Shown here piece after piece: positions 41,895 to 52,100 of a DNA stretch of 64,000 nucleotides; within the stretch, counting starts at the first letter, position 1; each line of letters starts with the position of its first letter. Origin of the DNA: an uncultured Paracoccaceae bacterium. GTDB lineage: Bacteria; Pseudomonadota; Alphaproteobacteria; Rhodobacterales; Rhodobacteraceae. Made by a program: the position numbers and the translations under genes. The stretch lies in assembly GCA_947488175.1 (NCBI GenBank), contig CANKYO010000008.1, positions 208,756 through 272,755 on the forward strand, given 5' to 3'. A model generated the notes under the pieces. The model had not been told where the DNA came from, ran no database searches, and worked only from the letters and a program-made list of their open reading frames with translations.

Positions 41895-43109
41895 ATGTCT
41901 TTGAAGCCACGCACAATCGGGCTGTTGTCCCTTGGCGCCGCAATGCTGATCGGTCTGGGCTATGTCGCCTTTCAGGATGACCCGGTACCGGTTGATCTGC
42001 ACATCATCGCGCGCGGCCCGCTGGAGGTGACGGTGAACGCAGATGGCGTCACCCGCGTGAAAGAGATTTACGACATCGCGAGCCCGATCACCGGCACCGC
42101 CCTACGCTCTCCGGTCACTGAGGGTGATCCGGTCATCGCTGGTGAGACCGTTATCGCGACGGTGCGCCCCGCGGCCCCGGTCCTGCTGGATAGTCGGACT
42201 TTCCTGCAGGCGCAGGCCAGCGTGGCAGAGGCAGAGGCCGCGCTGCATGTCGCCGAAACCGACCTCGCCCGCGCCAAAGAAGAACACAATCTCGCTCAGT
42301 CGCAGTACGAGCGGACGCAGACGCTGGTTGCGCGCGGGGTCGCCTCGTTCACCCGGTTGGAGGACGCAGCACAACGCCTTGCCGTCGCGCAGACTGCTGT
42401 CGAGGCCGCAGAGGCCCGCATCGACATCGCGCGCAGCACGCTCGACCGCGCCGAAACCATGCTTCTGAATCCCGAGGTCAATGGCGGCGCCGATGGCAGC
42501 TGCTGTGTTGAGATCACCGCCCCCACCGATGGCGTTGTCCTCAGCGTCGTGGACACCAGCGAGCGCCCTGTCATGACAGGTGCCCCCCTCTTGCGCGTCG
42601 GTGATCCGGCGGAGCTCGAAATTGTGGCCGATCTTCTGTCCAGCGATGCCGTCCGCCTGCAGCCCGGTGCGCAGGCCGTCGTCGAACGCTGGGGCGGCCC
42701 GATACCGCTCTCCGCCACGCTGACCCGTATCGCCCCCGCCGCGGAAACCAAGGTCTCTGCCCTCGGGATCGAGGAACAGCGCCTTGATGCGATCCTCGAC
42801 ATCACCAGCCCGATTGCCGATCGCAGACAGCTTGGCGATGGCTTTGCTGTCTTCGTACGGATCACCGAATGGCGCACAGACGATGCGCTGCTTGTCCCGC
42901 TGAGCGCGCTTTTCAAGGTGAACGGGGACTGGGCGGTCTTTGTCGCCGTGGATGGGGTCGCAGACCAGCGGATGGTCTCTATCGGGCGCCAGAGTGCGCA
43001 GTTTGCCGAGGTGACGGATGGGCTGGAACCTGGCACCGCCGTCATCGTGCATCCCAACGATCAACTGACCTCGGGTGGCAGTGTCGTGGAACGCAGCGCA
43101 CTGGAATGA
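41895..43109 (+). CDS. HlyD/MFP-type periplasmic adaptor
   Basis: A 404-residue membrane-fusion protein: an N-terminal anchor (IGLLSLGAAMLIGLGYVAF), a lipoyl-like half before residue 100, a long coiled-coil hairpin (about 95-180), the second lipoyl half (VEITAPTDGVVLSVVD) and a beta-barrel and membrane-proximal end. It completes a three-gene ABC export system (ATPase, FtsX permease, adaptor); no TolC gene is present. The substrate is unknown. Confidence 0.9.
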   Translation: MSLKPRTIGLLSLGAAMLIGLGYVAFQDDPVPVDLHIIARGPLEVTVNADGVTRVKEIYDIASPITGTALRSPVTEGDPVIAGETVIATVRPAAPVLLDSRTFLQAQASVAEAEAALHVAETDLARAKEEHNLAQSQYERTQTLVARGVASFTRLEDAAQRLAVAQTAVEAAEARIDIARSTLDRAETMLLNPEVNGGADGSCCVEITAPTDGVVLSVVDTSERPVMTGAPLLRVGDPAELEIVADLLSSDAVRLQPGAQAVVERWGGPIPLSATLTRIAPAAETKVSALGIEEQRLDAILDITSPIADRRQLGDGFAVFVRITEWRTDDALLVPLSALFKVNGDWAVFVAVDGVADQRMVSIGRQSAQFAEVTDGLEPGTAVIVHPNDQLTSGGSVVERSALE

Positions 43110-43129
43110 TCGGCGCGGGCTGGAGTGCT

Positions 43130-43260
43130 TCAGGTTTTGACGGAAGCGTAGCCTGCGTTCTGGAAGTAGTTTGCACATTCTTCGGGCGTGAAGCGGTCGA
43201 GGACTATCCCGACATTGCCAATTCTGGTCTTAGGCCGACCCCCTCGCCGAATTTTCGGAT
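43130..43260 (-). pseudogene. IS630-family transposase C-terminal remnant
   Basis: The minus strand reads LDRFTPEECANYFQNAGYAS and stops, the usual end of IS630 transposases. Upstream codons are not convincing beyond about 43 residues. It is cut by the following IS. Confidence 0.6.
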
Positions 43261-43305
43261 AGGCCTCCTACGGGGAAGTATTTTACCTGTTTTCGCGAAT
43301 ACTGG

Positions 43306-43344
43306 AGTTTTTCAACAGTATCCGCCTATTCTGTTGAAAAACTC
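43306..43344. repeat. 39-bp palindrome at the IS left end
   Basis: GAGTTTTTCAACAG at 43306-43319 and its exact reverse complement at 43331-43344 flank an 11-nt spacer. The right arm matches, with a few changes, the reverse complement of the sequence near 44845-44864 and so looks like the IS left inverted repeat; the left arm is an unexplained mirror image. Confidence 0.65.
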
Positions 43345-44866
43345 TTCCTTGATCGACTGATGAGTCCCTGATTCAATTCTTTCTGTAGGGAGGGATTGGC
43401 GATGATGGGACCGAAGCAGGAAGCTCAGGCAGCGCTGTTCTACGAGTTCTCGCTGGAAGATCATGTCCCGCAAGATCACCTGTTGCGATCGATTGATCGG
43501 TTTGTCGATCTGGACGGCATTCGCGCGCATCTGACAGACTTCTATAGCCACACTGGTCGTCCGTCAGTCGATCCAGAGTTGCTGATCCGCATGTTGCTGG
43601 TAGGCTATTGCTTCGGCATCCGCTCCGAGCGTCGGCTTTGTGAAGAGGTGCACCTGAATCTCGCGTATCGCTGGTTCTGTCGCCTCGATCTGACCGACCG
43701 TGTTCCTGACCACTCCACCTTTTCGAAGAACCGACATGGGCGGTTCCGCGAGAGCGAACTGCTACGCCACTTATTCGAGACGACTGTGGCGCGGTGCATT
43801 GAGGAAGGCCTTGTCAGCGGCCAGCGCATGGCCATCGACGCCAGCTTGATCGAAGCGGATGCGAACAAACAGTTCTCTGCATCAAAAGAAGAATGGAACG
43901 CCGGTCGGATTGATGTCGAAGCTGCGCCGCGCGCCGTGAAGGAGTATCTCGACACGCTGGATGAGGCCGCCTTCGGCGCGGCCAGTGTTGTAAAGCCCAA
44001 GTTTACATCCTTTTCTGACCCCGCAAGCCAGTGGACCGCAGCGCGCAAAGGTCCAGCATTCTTTGCCTATTCAGACAACTACCTCATCGACACAGACCAT
44101 GGTGTCATCCTTGATGTCGAAGCCACGCGCTCGATCCGACAGGCCGAAGTTGGCTCAACAAAGACAATGCTGGATCGTGTGAAGACCCGGTTCGATTTGC
44201 ACCCCGAACGGCTGATCGCGGACACCGCCTACGGCTCCGGCCCGATGCTGGACTGGCTGGTGAAGCGCAAGATCGCGCCCCACATTCCGGTTATCGACAA
44301 AGCCGGTCGCACCGACTGTACTTGGTCACGTGCCGACTTCGAATGGGATGCTGAGAACAACCAATGCATCTGCCCCGAGGGCGAAGCGCTGAAGCAGTTC
44401 CGCCGCAATTATTCGGACCCCAAGCGCGGTCCAACCGGTAAGGGCGTCGCCAAATACCAGGCTCTCAAACACACGTGTCAGGCTTGCACGTCCAAACCCA
44501 AATGCTGCCCTAGGGCCGACTGCCGCATGATCACCCGTGAAGAGCACGAAGACGCTCGTGACTTGGCACGCGCCATCCGCAAAACGCCCCAATACAAGGC
44601 CTCCGCTAAGCTCCGAAAGAAGGTCGAGATGCTCTTCGCCCACCTCAAACGCATTCTCGGTCTGGGCCGGCTCCGACTACGAGGCCCATGTGGCGCCAAC
44701 GATGAATTCCTCCTCGCCGCCACCGCCCAGAACCTCCGCAAACTGGCCAAGATCTTTCCTGCACCGCAGCAAATGCGAAAAGCCTGATCAGAAAGGCACG
44801 CGCACGCCGTTCAAATCCCCGCTTTCTGCACCCGCAAACACGTTGTTTTCCACAGAATGCGCCCAC
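43322..44866 (+). mobile_element. IS1182-like insertion sequence
   Basis: One complete transposase gene flanked by an imperfect inverted repeat: CGCCTATTCTGTTGAAAAAC on the left, and GTTTTCCACAGAATGCGCC on the right, which is its approximate reverse complement. Ends are estimated to within about 10 bp; no clear target duplication is visible. Confidence 0.6.
43396..44787 (+). CDS. IS1182-family transposase
   Basis: A 463-residue DDE transposase with the N-terminal DUF772-type region (GRPSVDPELLIRMLLVGYCF, RWFCRLDLTDRVPDHSTFSK), the catalytic region with AIDASLIEA and IADTAYGSG, a four-cysteine cluster (CQACTSKPKCCPRADC) and the final Glu region (MLFAHLKRILGLGRLRLRG). Full-length and probably active. 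Confidence 0.93.
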   Translation: MAMMGPKQEAQAALFYEFSLEDHVPQDHLLRSIDRFVDLDGIRAHLTDFYSHTGRPSVDPELLIRMLLVGYCFGIRSERRLCEEVHLNLAYRWFCRLDLTDRVPDHSTFSKNRHGRFRESELLRHLFETTVARCIEEGLVSGQRMAIDASLIEADANKQFSASKEEWNAGRIDVEAAPRAVKEYLDTLDEAAFGAASVVKPKFTSFSDPASQWTAARKGPAFFAYSDNYLIDTDHGVILDVEATRSIRQAEVGSTKTMLDRVKTRFDLHPERLIADTAYGSGPMLDWLVKRKIAPHIPVIDKAGRTDCTWSRADFEWDAENNQCICPEGEALKQFRRNYSDPKRGPTGKGVAKYQALKHTCQACTSKPKCCPRADCRMITREEHEDARDLARAIRKTPQYKASAKLRKKVEMLFAHLKRILGLGRLRLRGPCGANDEFLLAATAQNLRKLAKIFPAPQQMRKA

Positions 44867-44883
44867 TCCCTGCCGATCGCGAG

Positions 44884-45999
44884 CTAGCCACCCGGCTGCT
44901 CAAGCTTGAGCCAGTACCGTGTGTATCGGCGTTCGCCAGTCCGCGTGAGGGCGCCAAGCTCGACGAGTTCCTGCAGATCCCTCGTCGCAGTTGCACGCGA
45001 TGTCCCGGAGATCGAGATGTAGTTCTCCGCACTCAAGCCACCTTCGAACCCCTCAGGCCCCTCTCGGAACATGCGCTCGATCACCTTGGCCTGTCTTTCA
45101 TTCAACGCATCGCGATGCCGGTCGTAGAAATGCGCCTTGGCAATGAAGAAGCCCACGCGGTTTAGGGTGACTTGCTGCGCTTCCAGAACGGCCTCTGCAA
45201 ACCATACAAGCCAAGGCGTGACATCCAGCGTCTTCTGATGGCGCTCAAGTTGATCGTAGTAGTCCTTCCGTTTTCGCTCGATGGTGAAGGCGAGCGCAAT
45301 GAGGCTTGGCTGGCCGATATTCTGTGCCAGAGACTTTTCGGCCAGGGCTCGACCCAAGCGACCATTCCCGTCCTCGAATGGATGGATGCTTTCGAAATAG
45401 AGGTGGCTCAGTCCGGCGCGCGTCAATGCTAGCAAAGGCTTTTCCGCACCTGGGGCTGTCCGGTTGAACCAGTCGACATACCGGTTCATCTCATCGGGAA
45501 CCTGCCCAGACGGTGGGGCCTCAAAATGCACGACCGGGCGATCAAGACGACCAGAGACAATCTGCATGGCATCTTCGTGCTGCCGATATGACCCGATCGC
45601 CTCCAACCGTTTGTCAAAAGACAAGAGCATCTCGTGCCACCGAAACAGCGTTTCATGTGTGAGAGGCTCCGCATAGCTCGAGTACACGTCGACCATCATT
45701 TCGGCCACGCCCTGTTCTCGGGGTTTGTTCGAATAGCTGTCCGGTTCCAATCCGAGGTGTCGGCGAATTGAGGATTGCACACTTCGCCGGTCCAGCATCT
45801 CGCCTTCAATGGCACTGGTTTTCATGGCCTCATCGCTCAGCAGGTCGATGCGGAGTTGATCACGTTCTGACGGGCTGACATGGTGGACGGCGCCCAGGAC
45901 TTCGCCTGACGACAGCAGGAATCGCTGCTCGAGTGGCGCCAGCTCTGCTTCGTCGTACCGGAAATCCGGCCAACCGGATATCTGCCAGTTCCATGCCAT
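44884..45999 (-). CDS. Fic-domain AMPylator-like protein with inhibitory motif and winged helix
   Basis: A 371-residue class II Fic protein. It has an N-terminal DUF4172-like segment, then the inhibitory TSAIEGE motif ((S/T)xxxE(G/N)) near residue 61. The catalytic loop HPFEDGNGRLGR lies near residues 205-216, with all key residues (His, Asp, two Gly, Asn, Arg). A C-terminal winged helix (ISGTSRATATRDLQELVELG) gives DNA binding. Such proteins modify targets with AMP or other nucleotides. The promoter carries two inverted repeats, so autoregulation is likely. It lies downstream of the giant-protein operon on the same strand. Confidence 0.93.
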   Translation of the reverse strand: MAWNWQISGWPDFRYDEAELAPLEQRFLLSSGEVLGAVHHVSPSERDQLRIDLLSDEAMKTSAIEGEMLDRRSVQSSIRRHLGLEPDSYSNKPREQGVAEMMVDVYSSYAEPLTHETLFRWHEMLLSFDKRLEAIGSYRQHEDAMQIVSGRLDRPVVHFEAPPSGQVPDEMNRYVDWFNRTAPGAEKPLLALTRAGLSHLYFESIHPFEDGNGRLGRALAEKSLAQNIGQPSLIALAFTIERKRKDYYDQLERHQKTLDVTPWLVWFAEAVLEAQQVTLNRVGFFIAKAHFYDRHRDALNERQAKVIERMFREGPEGFEGGLSAENYISISGTSRATATRDLQELVELGALTRTGERRYTRYWLKLEQPGG

Positions 46000-46000
46000 G

Positions 46001-46069
46001 AGTTATAGAATTCCTTTCTATAACTCACATATAGATCATTTTTGAGCTATAGAAGTCAATTCTATGCCT
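46001..46069 (-). promoter_or_regulatory. Paired inverted-repeat operator upstream of the Fic gene
   Basis: AGTTATAGAA-(5)-TTCTATAACT at 46001-46025 is a perfect 10-bp inverted repeat beginning 2 bp before the start codon. AGCTATAGAA-(5)-TTCTATGCCT at 46045-46069 is a second, imperfect copy. The copies start 44 bp apart, about four helical turns, as expected for two dimers on one DNA face. The Fic winged helix is the obvious candidate to bind here. Confidence 0.7.
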
Positions 46070-46158
46070 CACAGCACAAATCTGTGTTGCCGGTATGGAT
46101 CGAGCATCTGGTGGCCCGTGCAAGACTTGCCTCTTTGGGTGCACCTCGCGCGGTCATG

Positions 46159-49100
46159 CTACAAACGGAACAGCAACTCCGCCACTTCCGCACCTGTCTC
46201 GCCGCGTTCGGACAGCACCGGCAAGCCGCTGGCATTGCGCTGGAAAGTCGCGCGCAGCCTGTAGCTGCCGCGCTCCAGCGCGCCGGTTTCCGCCAGCAGC
46301 ACCATCGCCGTCCCGTCAGCCTTCGACAGACGCCACATGGGTACCACGGCAAAGCTGTCCTCTGACAGGAACCGGGTGCGGTGTTCGACACCCTCCGCAG
46401 TGACGATGCGCAGGTCGATTTCTTCATCGCCCAACACCGGCTCGCCCGCCTCGAAGGCGCTTGTTGCATACAAGCTGATCTCAAGCGGGTCGGCAGTGCC
46501 GGGATCGGCGGCGGAACCCGAATGGATGCGCAGGCGCGTGCCATCCGCCAATGGTCCAGTCTGAGCGAAACGGTAGTAGGGCACCCATACGGGCAATCCG
46601 ACACGGGCGAGTCGGAAGGACACGCCTGCGTGATCCCCAGCAAAAAGGCCAATTGCACCCTGCAGGTGCCCGTCGGCATCGCGTAACTCCGCCAGGGGCT
46701 CGGCGTTGAGATAAAGCGTGAAGCGGGTGCCGACACAGTCGACACTCAGCGCCAGATCCGCGTCGGTGGCGATGGGCAGCGTGCCGGACCACAGATTGGT
46801 CTCCGCGCTCCCATCAAAGCGCGAGAACCGGATCTGGTCGCCGGTCCCGACTGTAAATCGGTAGTGCCCTTCCGGCCCACGCCGCACATCAAGGCCCACC
46901 TGGCCGGGTCCGTCCGCGCGCAGCACAGCTGTGGCACGGTAGTCGCCCCACGCGAGATCGCCGGCAACAGCAACGGTCGCGGCAGGGCTTTCCGGCGTCA
47001 CATCCGCCCGGCTCAACCCTGCATCATCTACGGCGAAACTGCGGGTTGGCGTTGCGGTGCCATCGTCCGTAAGGGCCCATCGCCAGGCGCGGAACACGGC
47101 GAAATCCTCGTCAAGTGCAAGCTCCGTTGCCAAGGCTGCGGGATAGACCCGCAATCGTGAGAAAGCGATGCCTTCCATCGCCCAGGTGTAAAGGCCGATG
47201 GCACCGTCAAGGTGGGTGCCATCGTTTACTTCGAACATCAGAACACCATCCAAGAACCCGGCGATCCGGCTGCCTTCGGCCAGCACCGCCAGGCGATAGC
47301 GACGGCCCTCTTCGAAGCCGCGCCGACCTTGCCAAAGGGTTGTGAAGACGCCGCCCGCGCACAGGACGAGCTGGGCGACATTGCGCTGCGCGTCCAGAGT
47401 GAAGCGATAGTAATTGTCATCGTCCCGCAGCCGCAGCATCACGCCAAAGGCATCGTCGTCCTCCGCCACCACGTCGACCTCAAGCAGAATATCCGTCCAT
47501 GCGGCATCACCTGCGGTCACGTAGGTCCCCTGCTTGTCCGGCCCGGTGGCCGTGAAGGGGGTGGAATGAATGTTGCTGTCCTGCCGCAACACCCCGCCGC
47601 CCATCGTCCATTCGGACGGGCCAGCCTCGTTGCCGCCGTCCACCACGCTCCAGGGTGCGAGTGCCGGGCCGACGAAGTCGTCGAAGAACAGCGCGCGCGC
47701 CTTCTGCGGGGGTTCGCGGACCTCGACATGGCGGAACCGCGCCTTGTCGTTGCCCCAGGCATAGAGGCCGATCTGGCCTTCGGGATGGGTATCATCCGTG
47801 ACCGAGAACAGGACCGTGTCGCCCATCGCGCCAGAGAAACGATTTCCCACCGCGTCGAGGCTCAGCAGGTTGACATCGCCCGGCACGAAGCCCCCGCTGC
47901 CGTTCCAGAGGGTGCTGTATTCGCCGTCCGCGACCCGCACGAATCGCCGGTAGTCGCGCTGCGCGTCGATGGCAAAAAGATAGTAGTTCTCGGGATCTCG
48001 GTACCGCACGACCAGCCCGATGGCGTCGTTGTCATCCGATGAAAGTTCCGCCATCATGCGCAGATTGCGCCAACCGGGGTTGCCCCTAACGGCCATTGTG
48101 CCCGGCTTGACCGGCGAGCTCGCGTCCGTCAGACCGCCGTTGATGTTGCTCAGCTGGCTCAGCTGACCCCGGGCCATGCGCCACCGGGACGGGCCGCCCA
48201 CCGTGCCGGCGTCCACGATCTGCCAACCCCCGACGCGCCGTGCGGTATCAAGGACCCGCAGATCGTCGAACCGCAGACCGGCGCTGGCATAGCTGTAAAG
48301 GGCGATCCGGCCTTCCGGGATGTCGCGGTCGGTCACTTCGGCCAGCAACGTGCCCGACAGCCACACCGACAGGCGCGGGCCCCGCGCCTCAAGCGTGATG
48401 CGGTGTTCGTCCTCCGGATAGCCACCAGGCGCCTGCCAAAGCACCGTCACCACGCCATCCAACACCTTGATGAGCCGACGCATGCCCTCCTGCGCGTCGT
48501 AGGCGAAGCGATAATAGGTGTTGTCCTCCTGAACCCGGACACAGACGCCGATACCATCGTCATCCCCCGGGGTGACGCGGACGCTCACCGCCGCATCCCG
48601 CCAGATGCGCCCGCCCACCAGCTGCGTTCCGGGTCGTTCGGGCCCTGCCCCGGGGACATGGATGTTCGAGGTCTGCACGATGCTACCCGCCTGGACCTGC
48701 CAATCGCTCGGCCCCTGTTCGGCCCCCGGCGCATCGAGGACAGTAAATCCGTCCAGCGTGTCGAGCACAGGTGCCCAGAGCACCGGATCGGCGTGCAAGC
48801 TGGTAACCATGATGTCGCCGAACCGTGCAGCGACATTGGCCCAGCACCAAAGGCCCGCCTGACCCCGCAGGGGTATCTGGCCATCATTCACATCGCAGAT
48901 GGGATGCCCGTCGATCATCACCAGCACATGCCGCCGCCAGACCCGGATGCGCAGGGCATAGTCGCGGTCCTGGACCAGTGTGAAGGGTGCCGACCACAGC
49001 AGCCGCACGGCGCTGCCGTCCACATGCACCAGCCGTGCATAGCCGAACTGGCCGTTAAGCTCGAACCGCAAAAATCGGTTCCCGGCCTCAGCCCTGAAAA

Positions 49101-52100
49101 TCAGACCAATGCTGTCGTCATCCCCGGAGTTGAGCGTCGCCGAAAGCTCGATGTCGCCCCAGCCCGGACGTCCGAACCGCGCCTCCGTCCCGCGCTTGCG
49201 CAGGTTGCCCGCGCTGAAAGAGCCATCGAAGGTGTTGGCACTTTGCACGATGCGCCCCCCCGCGACCTGCCAGTTGGGGGCCGGGGCGCCCTGGTGGCGA
49301 ATGTCGTAGAGATCGAGCGCATTGGGCCCGAAGGTTTCCTCAAAGAGCACCCCCGCCGTGGTGTCGAAACTGTCCTCCAGTAGAACGTTTAGCGGCGGCG
49401 GCGGGGCCAGCGGCCCGGGCAGGCTGCGGCGTTCCACCCGGGTGCCGGACGGGTCATGCGCCTCCCGCACCAACAGCGACACGGTTTCAGCGTTCGCAAC
49501 GGTTTCGGACCGGGTCACACCGGTCAGCTTCAGCTTGCCGGGCAGACCTGTCCGAGGTGTGGGATCGTCGCTGCGCTCAAGCGTCAGTGAAACACGGTTG
49601 GGCATCAGGGGTTCGGGCCCCTGCACCAGAAGCGCGTCCCTCTCACCGATCCGGGTCAGTTGCAGCTGGGGCGGTTCCTGACTCAGCAGGGCGGCCAGCG
49701 CGAGCGCGTCGGCCTCTTCGACCCAGGCGCGCCCTTCCTCGAGCGTCGGCACTGTCGCCAACGGCACGGCGGCATCGCGCAGCGCAGTCAGCACGCCCCC
49801 CGGCAGGTCCCCCGACCACAGCTCATCCTGAAACGCGTGAAGCTGATGGGCGAAATGCGCATAGACCGAAGTGGTGAATTCGAAAGAATAGACCGCCCCC
49901 GCGTTGTGGCGAAAATCGTCAACGCGAATGTCAGCAAAAACCGCGTCGTCATGGGCCCAGCCATAAAGCCCGATACCCCCGCTTTCGAAGGTTTCGTCAA
50001 GGACGCGAAACACTTCCTCCCCATCGACATAGACAGCAATTCGGCCGCCGATGGCCTCGATGGTGATCGTATAGTCCTGATCCTCGCGATAGGTGAAATC
50101 GTCTTCGCCCAGCACCTGCACTCTGCCGTCGAGATGCCGGGTCAGGCGCCGATAGCTGCGCTGCTGGTCCATAGCGAAACGGTAGTAGCGCGACGCGCTC
50201 GCGCGGCGAAATACCAGTCCAAGCGCGTCGTTGTCGCCCGCCCGCAGGATTACCGTCAGGCGGTACTCCGTCCAGTTTTCGGGTTGCATCGGGTGGGATG
50301 CGGGCAGGTCATCCGATGCGGCGAGAAACAGGATCGTGCCAGCCTTGCCGGGCACGGCGGCCTCGGTAGGTTGGCTGAAGATGTTTGCACTTTGTCTGAC
50401 ATGCCGCACCGGCGGCGTGCCTGTTTCACCCACGGTCCAGACGGAAGGTGCCGAAACCGTCCCGTCGTCCTGCACCTGCCATCGGCCCAGCCGCGCTCCA
50501 CTGCCCGACGCGGTGTCACCGACCTCCAGATCGCCCGCAAAAAGCTCATGCAGCAACAATGGTGTCAGCCGCGCCTCATGCACGAAGTCGGGCCACAGCA
50601 CCAGCCCTTGCGTCGCCAGTGTCTCGTCGTGGGGGATGTCCTGCGTGTCGATACCCGCGCAACTTGACAGGTTCACGGTCTCGACCCAGGTCGCCTCGTG
50701 ATGATCAAGCGCAAGGTCTGTGGCCACATCCCAGCTGCTTTCCACGGAAATCAGCCGGCCCGCCGCGTCGCGAATGGGCCGGTTGTTGCTGTCGAAGACA
50801 TAAAGCGTGAGGTCACGTCCGCCGATGCGGTACATCAGGCTTACGTAATCCTCGTTGAAGGTCACACCAAGGTCATAGGCACGATAAACCGGGCGCGGCA
50901 GCGGCCGGTTTTCGCCGCGGGACGGCACCGTCACCGGCAGCGTCTGGTCAACGTAAAGCGACAGATCGTTGAGATCGCTGTCAAGCGCACGGGCATCGCC
51001 CGCTGCACTACCGTCTACCAGCACGAACTGCCCGTCGGCATTGCGCAGCGATGCTTCATCGGCGTCGGGCACGCCCAGCGGCAAGTCCAGATTTGCCAGT
51101 CCCGGCGGCCCTTCGGTGCGGAAATAGGCGTACTCGGTATGCGTGCGGACCCGGCTGCCCGACAACGGTGAGGTGCCCAACGCGTCGATGCGGGTATCGA
51201 TCCGCAGCCTGTAGTCCGTGTCGTGGTCCAATACGATGCCGGTCTGCGACCAGCGGATGGTCTCCGACACGTTGTGTTGTGCGATTTCCTGCGCCTCGTC
51301 GATCTGAGCCTCGCTCGCGCCCTGCTTGACGCAGACCCGCCACATGCAAAGCGTGGATGGCCACCAAATGACAACGTAGCGCGCATTGGTGCCGTTCACA
51401 TCGAACGACGGGTTGGTCGGGGTGGCTCCGAACACCGCTTCGACGCTGCCGTCCTCGAAATAGACCGCGGCAATTGCGCCATCGGTATCACGGCAATGCA
51501 CAGTGACACCGTTGTTCGGCAAAGGCGGCAGGGCGATCAGCAGAATCTTTGCCGTGAAAGTGTCCGAGACCACGAACCCGCCCGATAGGCAGATGCCCCT
51601 GTTGGGTCCGCCGGCACCGTTTGGCAGGACGCCGACGTTGGGAAAATCTGGGTCCTCGATCCAAGCAAAAAGCGGGCCATCGTCGCCCGGATGCAGCCAC
51701 CAGCGCAGTTCCATCCCGATCAGCGGTAGCGCGTTGGTCTGCAGCTGACCGATGGGAATGTCGTTGAAATCCCAGCAGCGCAGTGTCTGTTCGGGGATGT
51801 CTATGCAGGGCATGTCCGGGTAGCGCCCGCGAATCCAGTCTTCCCATTCGCGGCCCGTGCGGCGAGTGTAGTCGAAGGGGTTCTTGGACCAGATTGACAG
51901 TTTGGTCTGGCCCTGCGTCTGCCCGCCTACGTCCGGCAGGGGCGGCACTGGCGCCCAGGACCCGAACAGCTCCCGCGACTCCGCCTCAAGGGTATCCATC
52001 GGGTCGCCCCCGGTGGATTCGACCCGCTTTGCAACCTCGACCCAGCTGCCGCCGCGCCAGGCCTCCAGTGCGACCGTGGTGAGTTCGTACTTGATCGCCA

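Noticed and set aside
47212..48042. Plus-strand ORF antisense to the giant gene
   Set aside because: High GC makes long antisense ORFs common here; the minus-strand frame shows repeating domain motifs.
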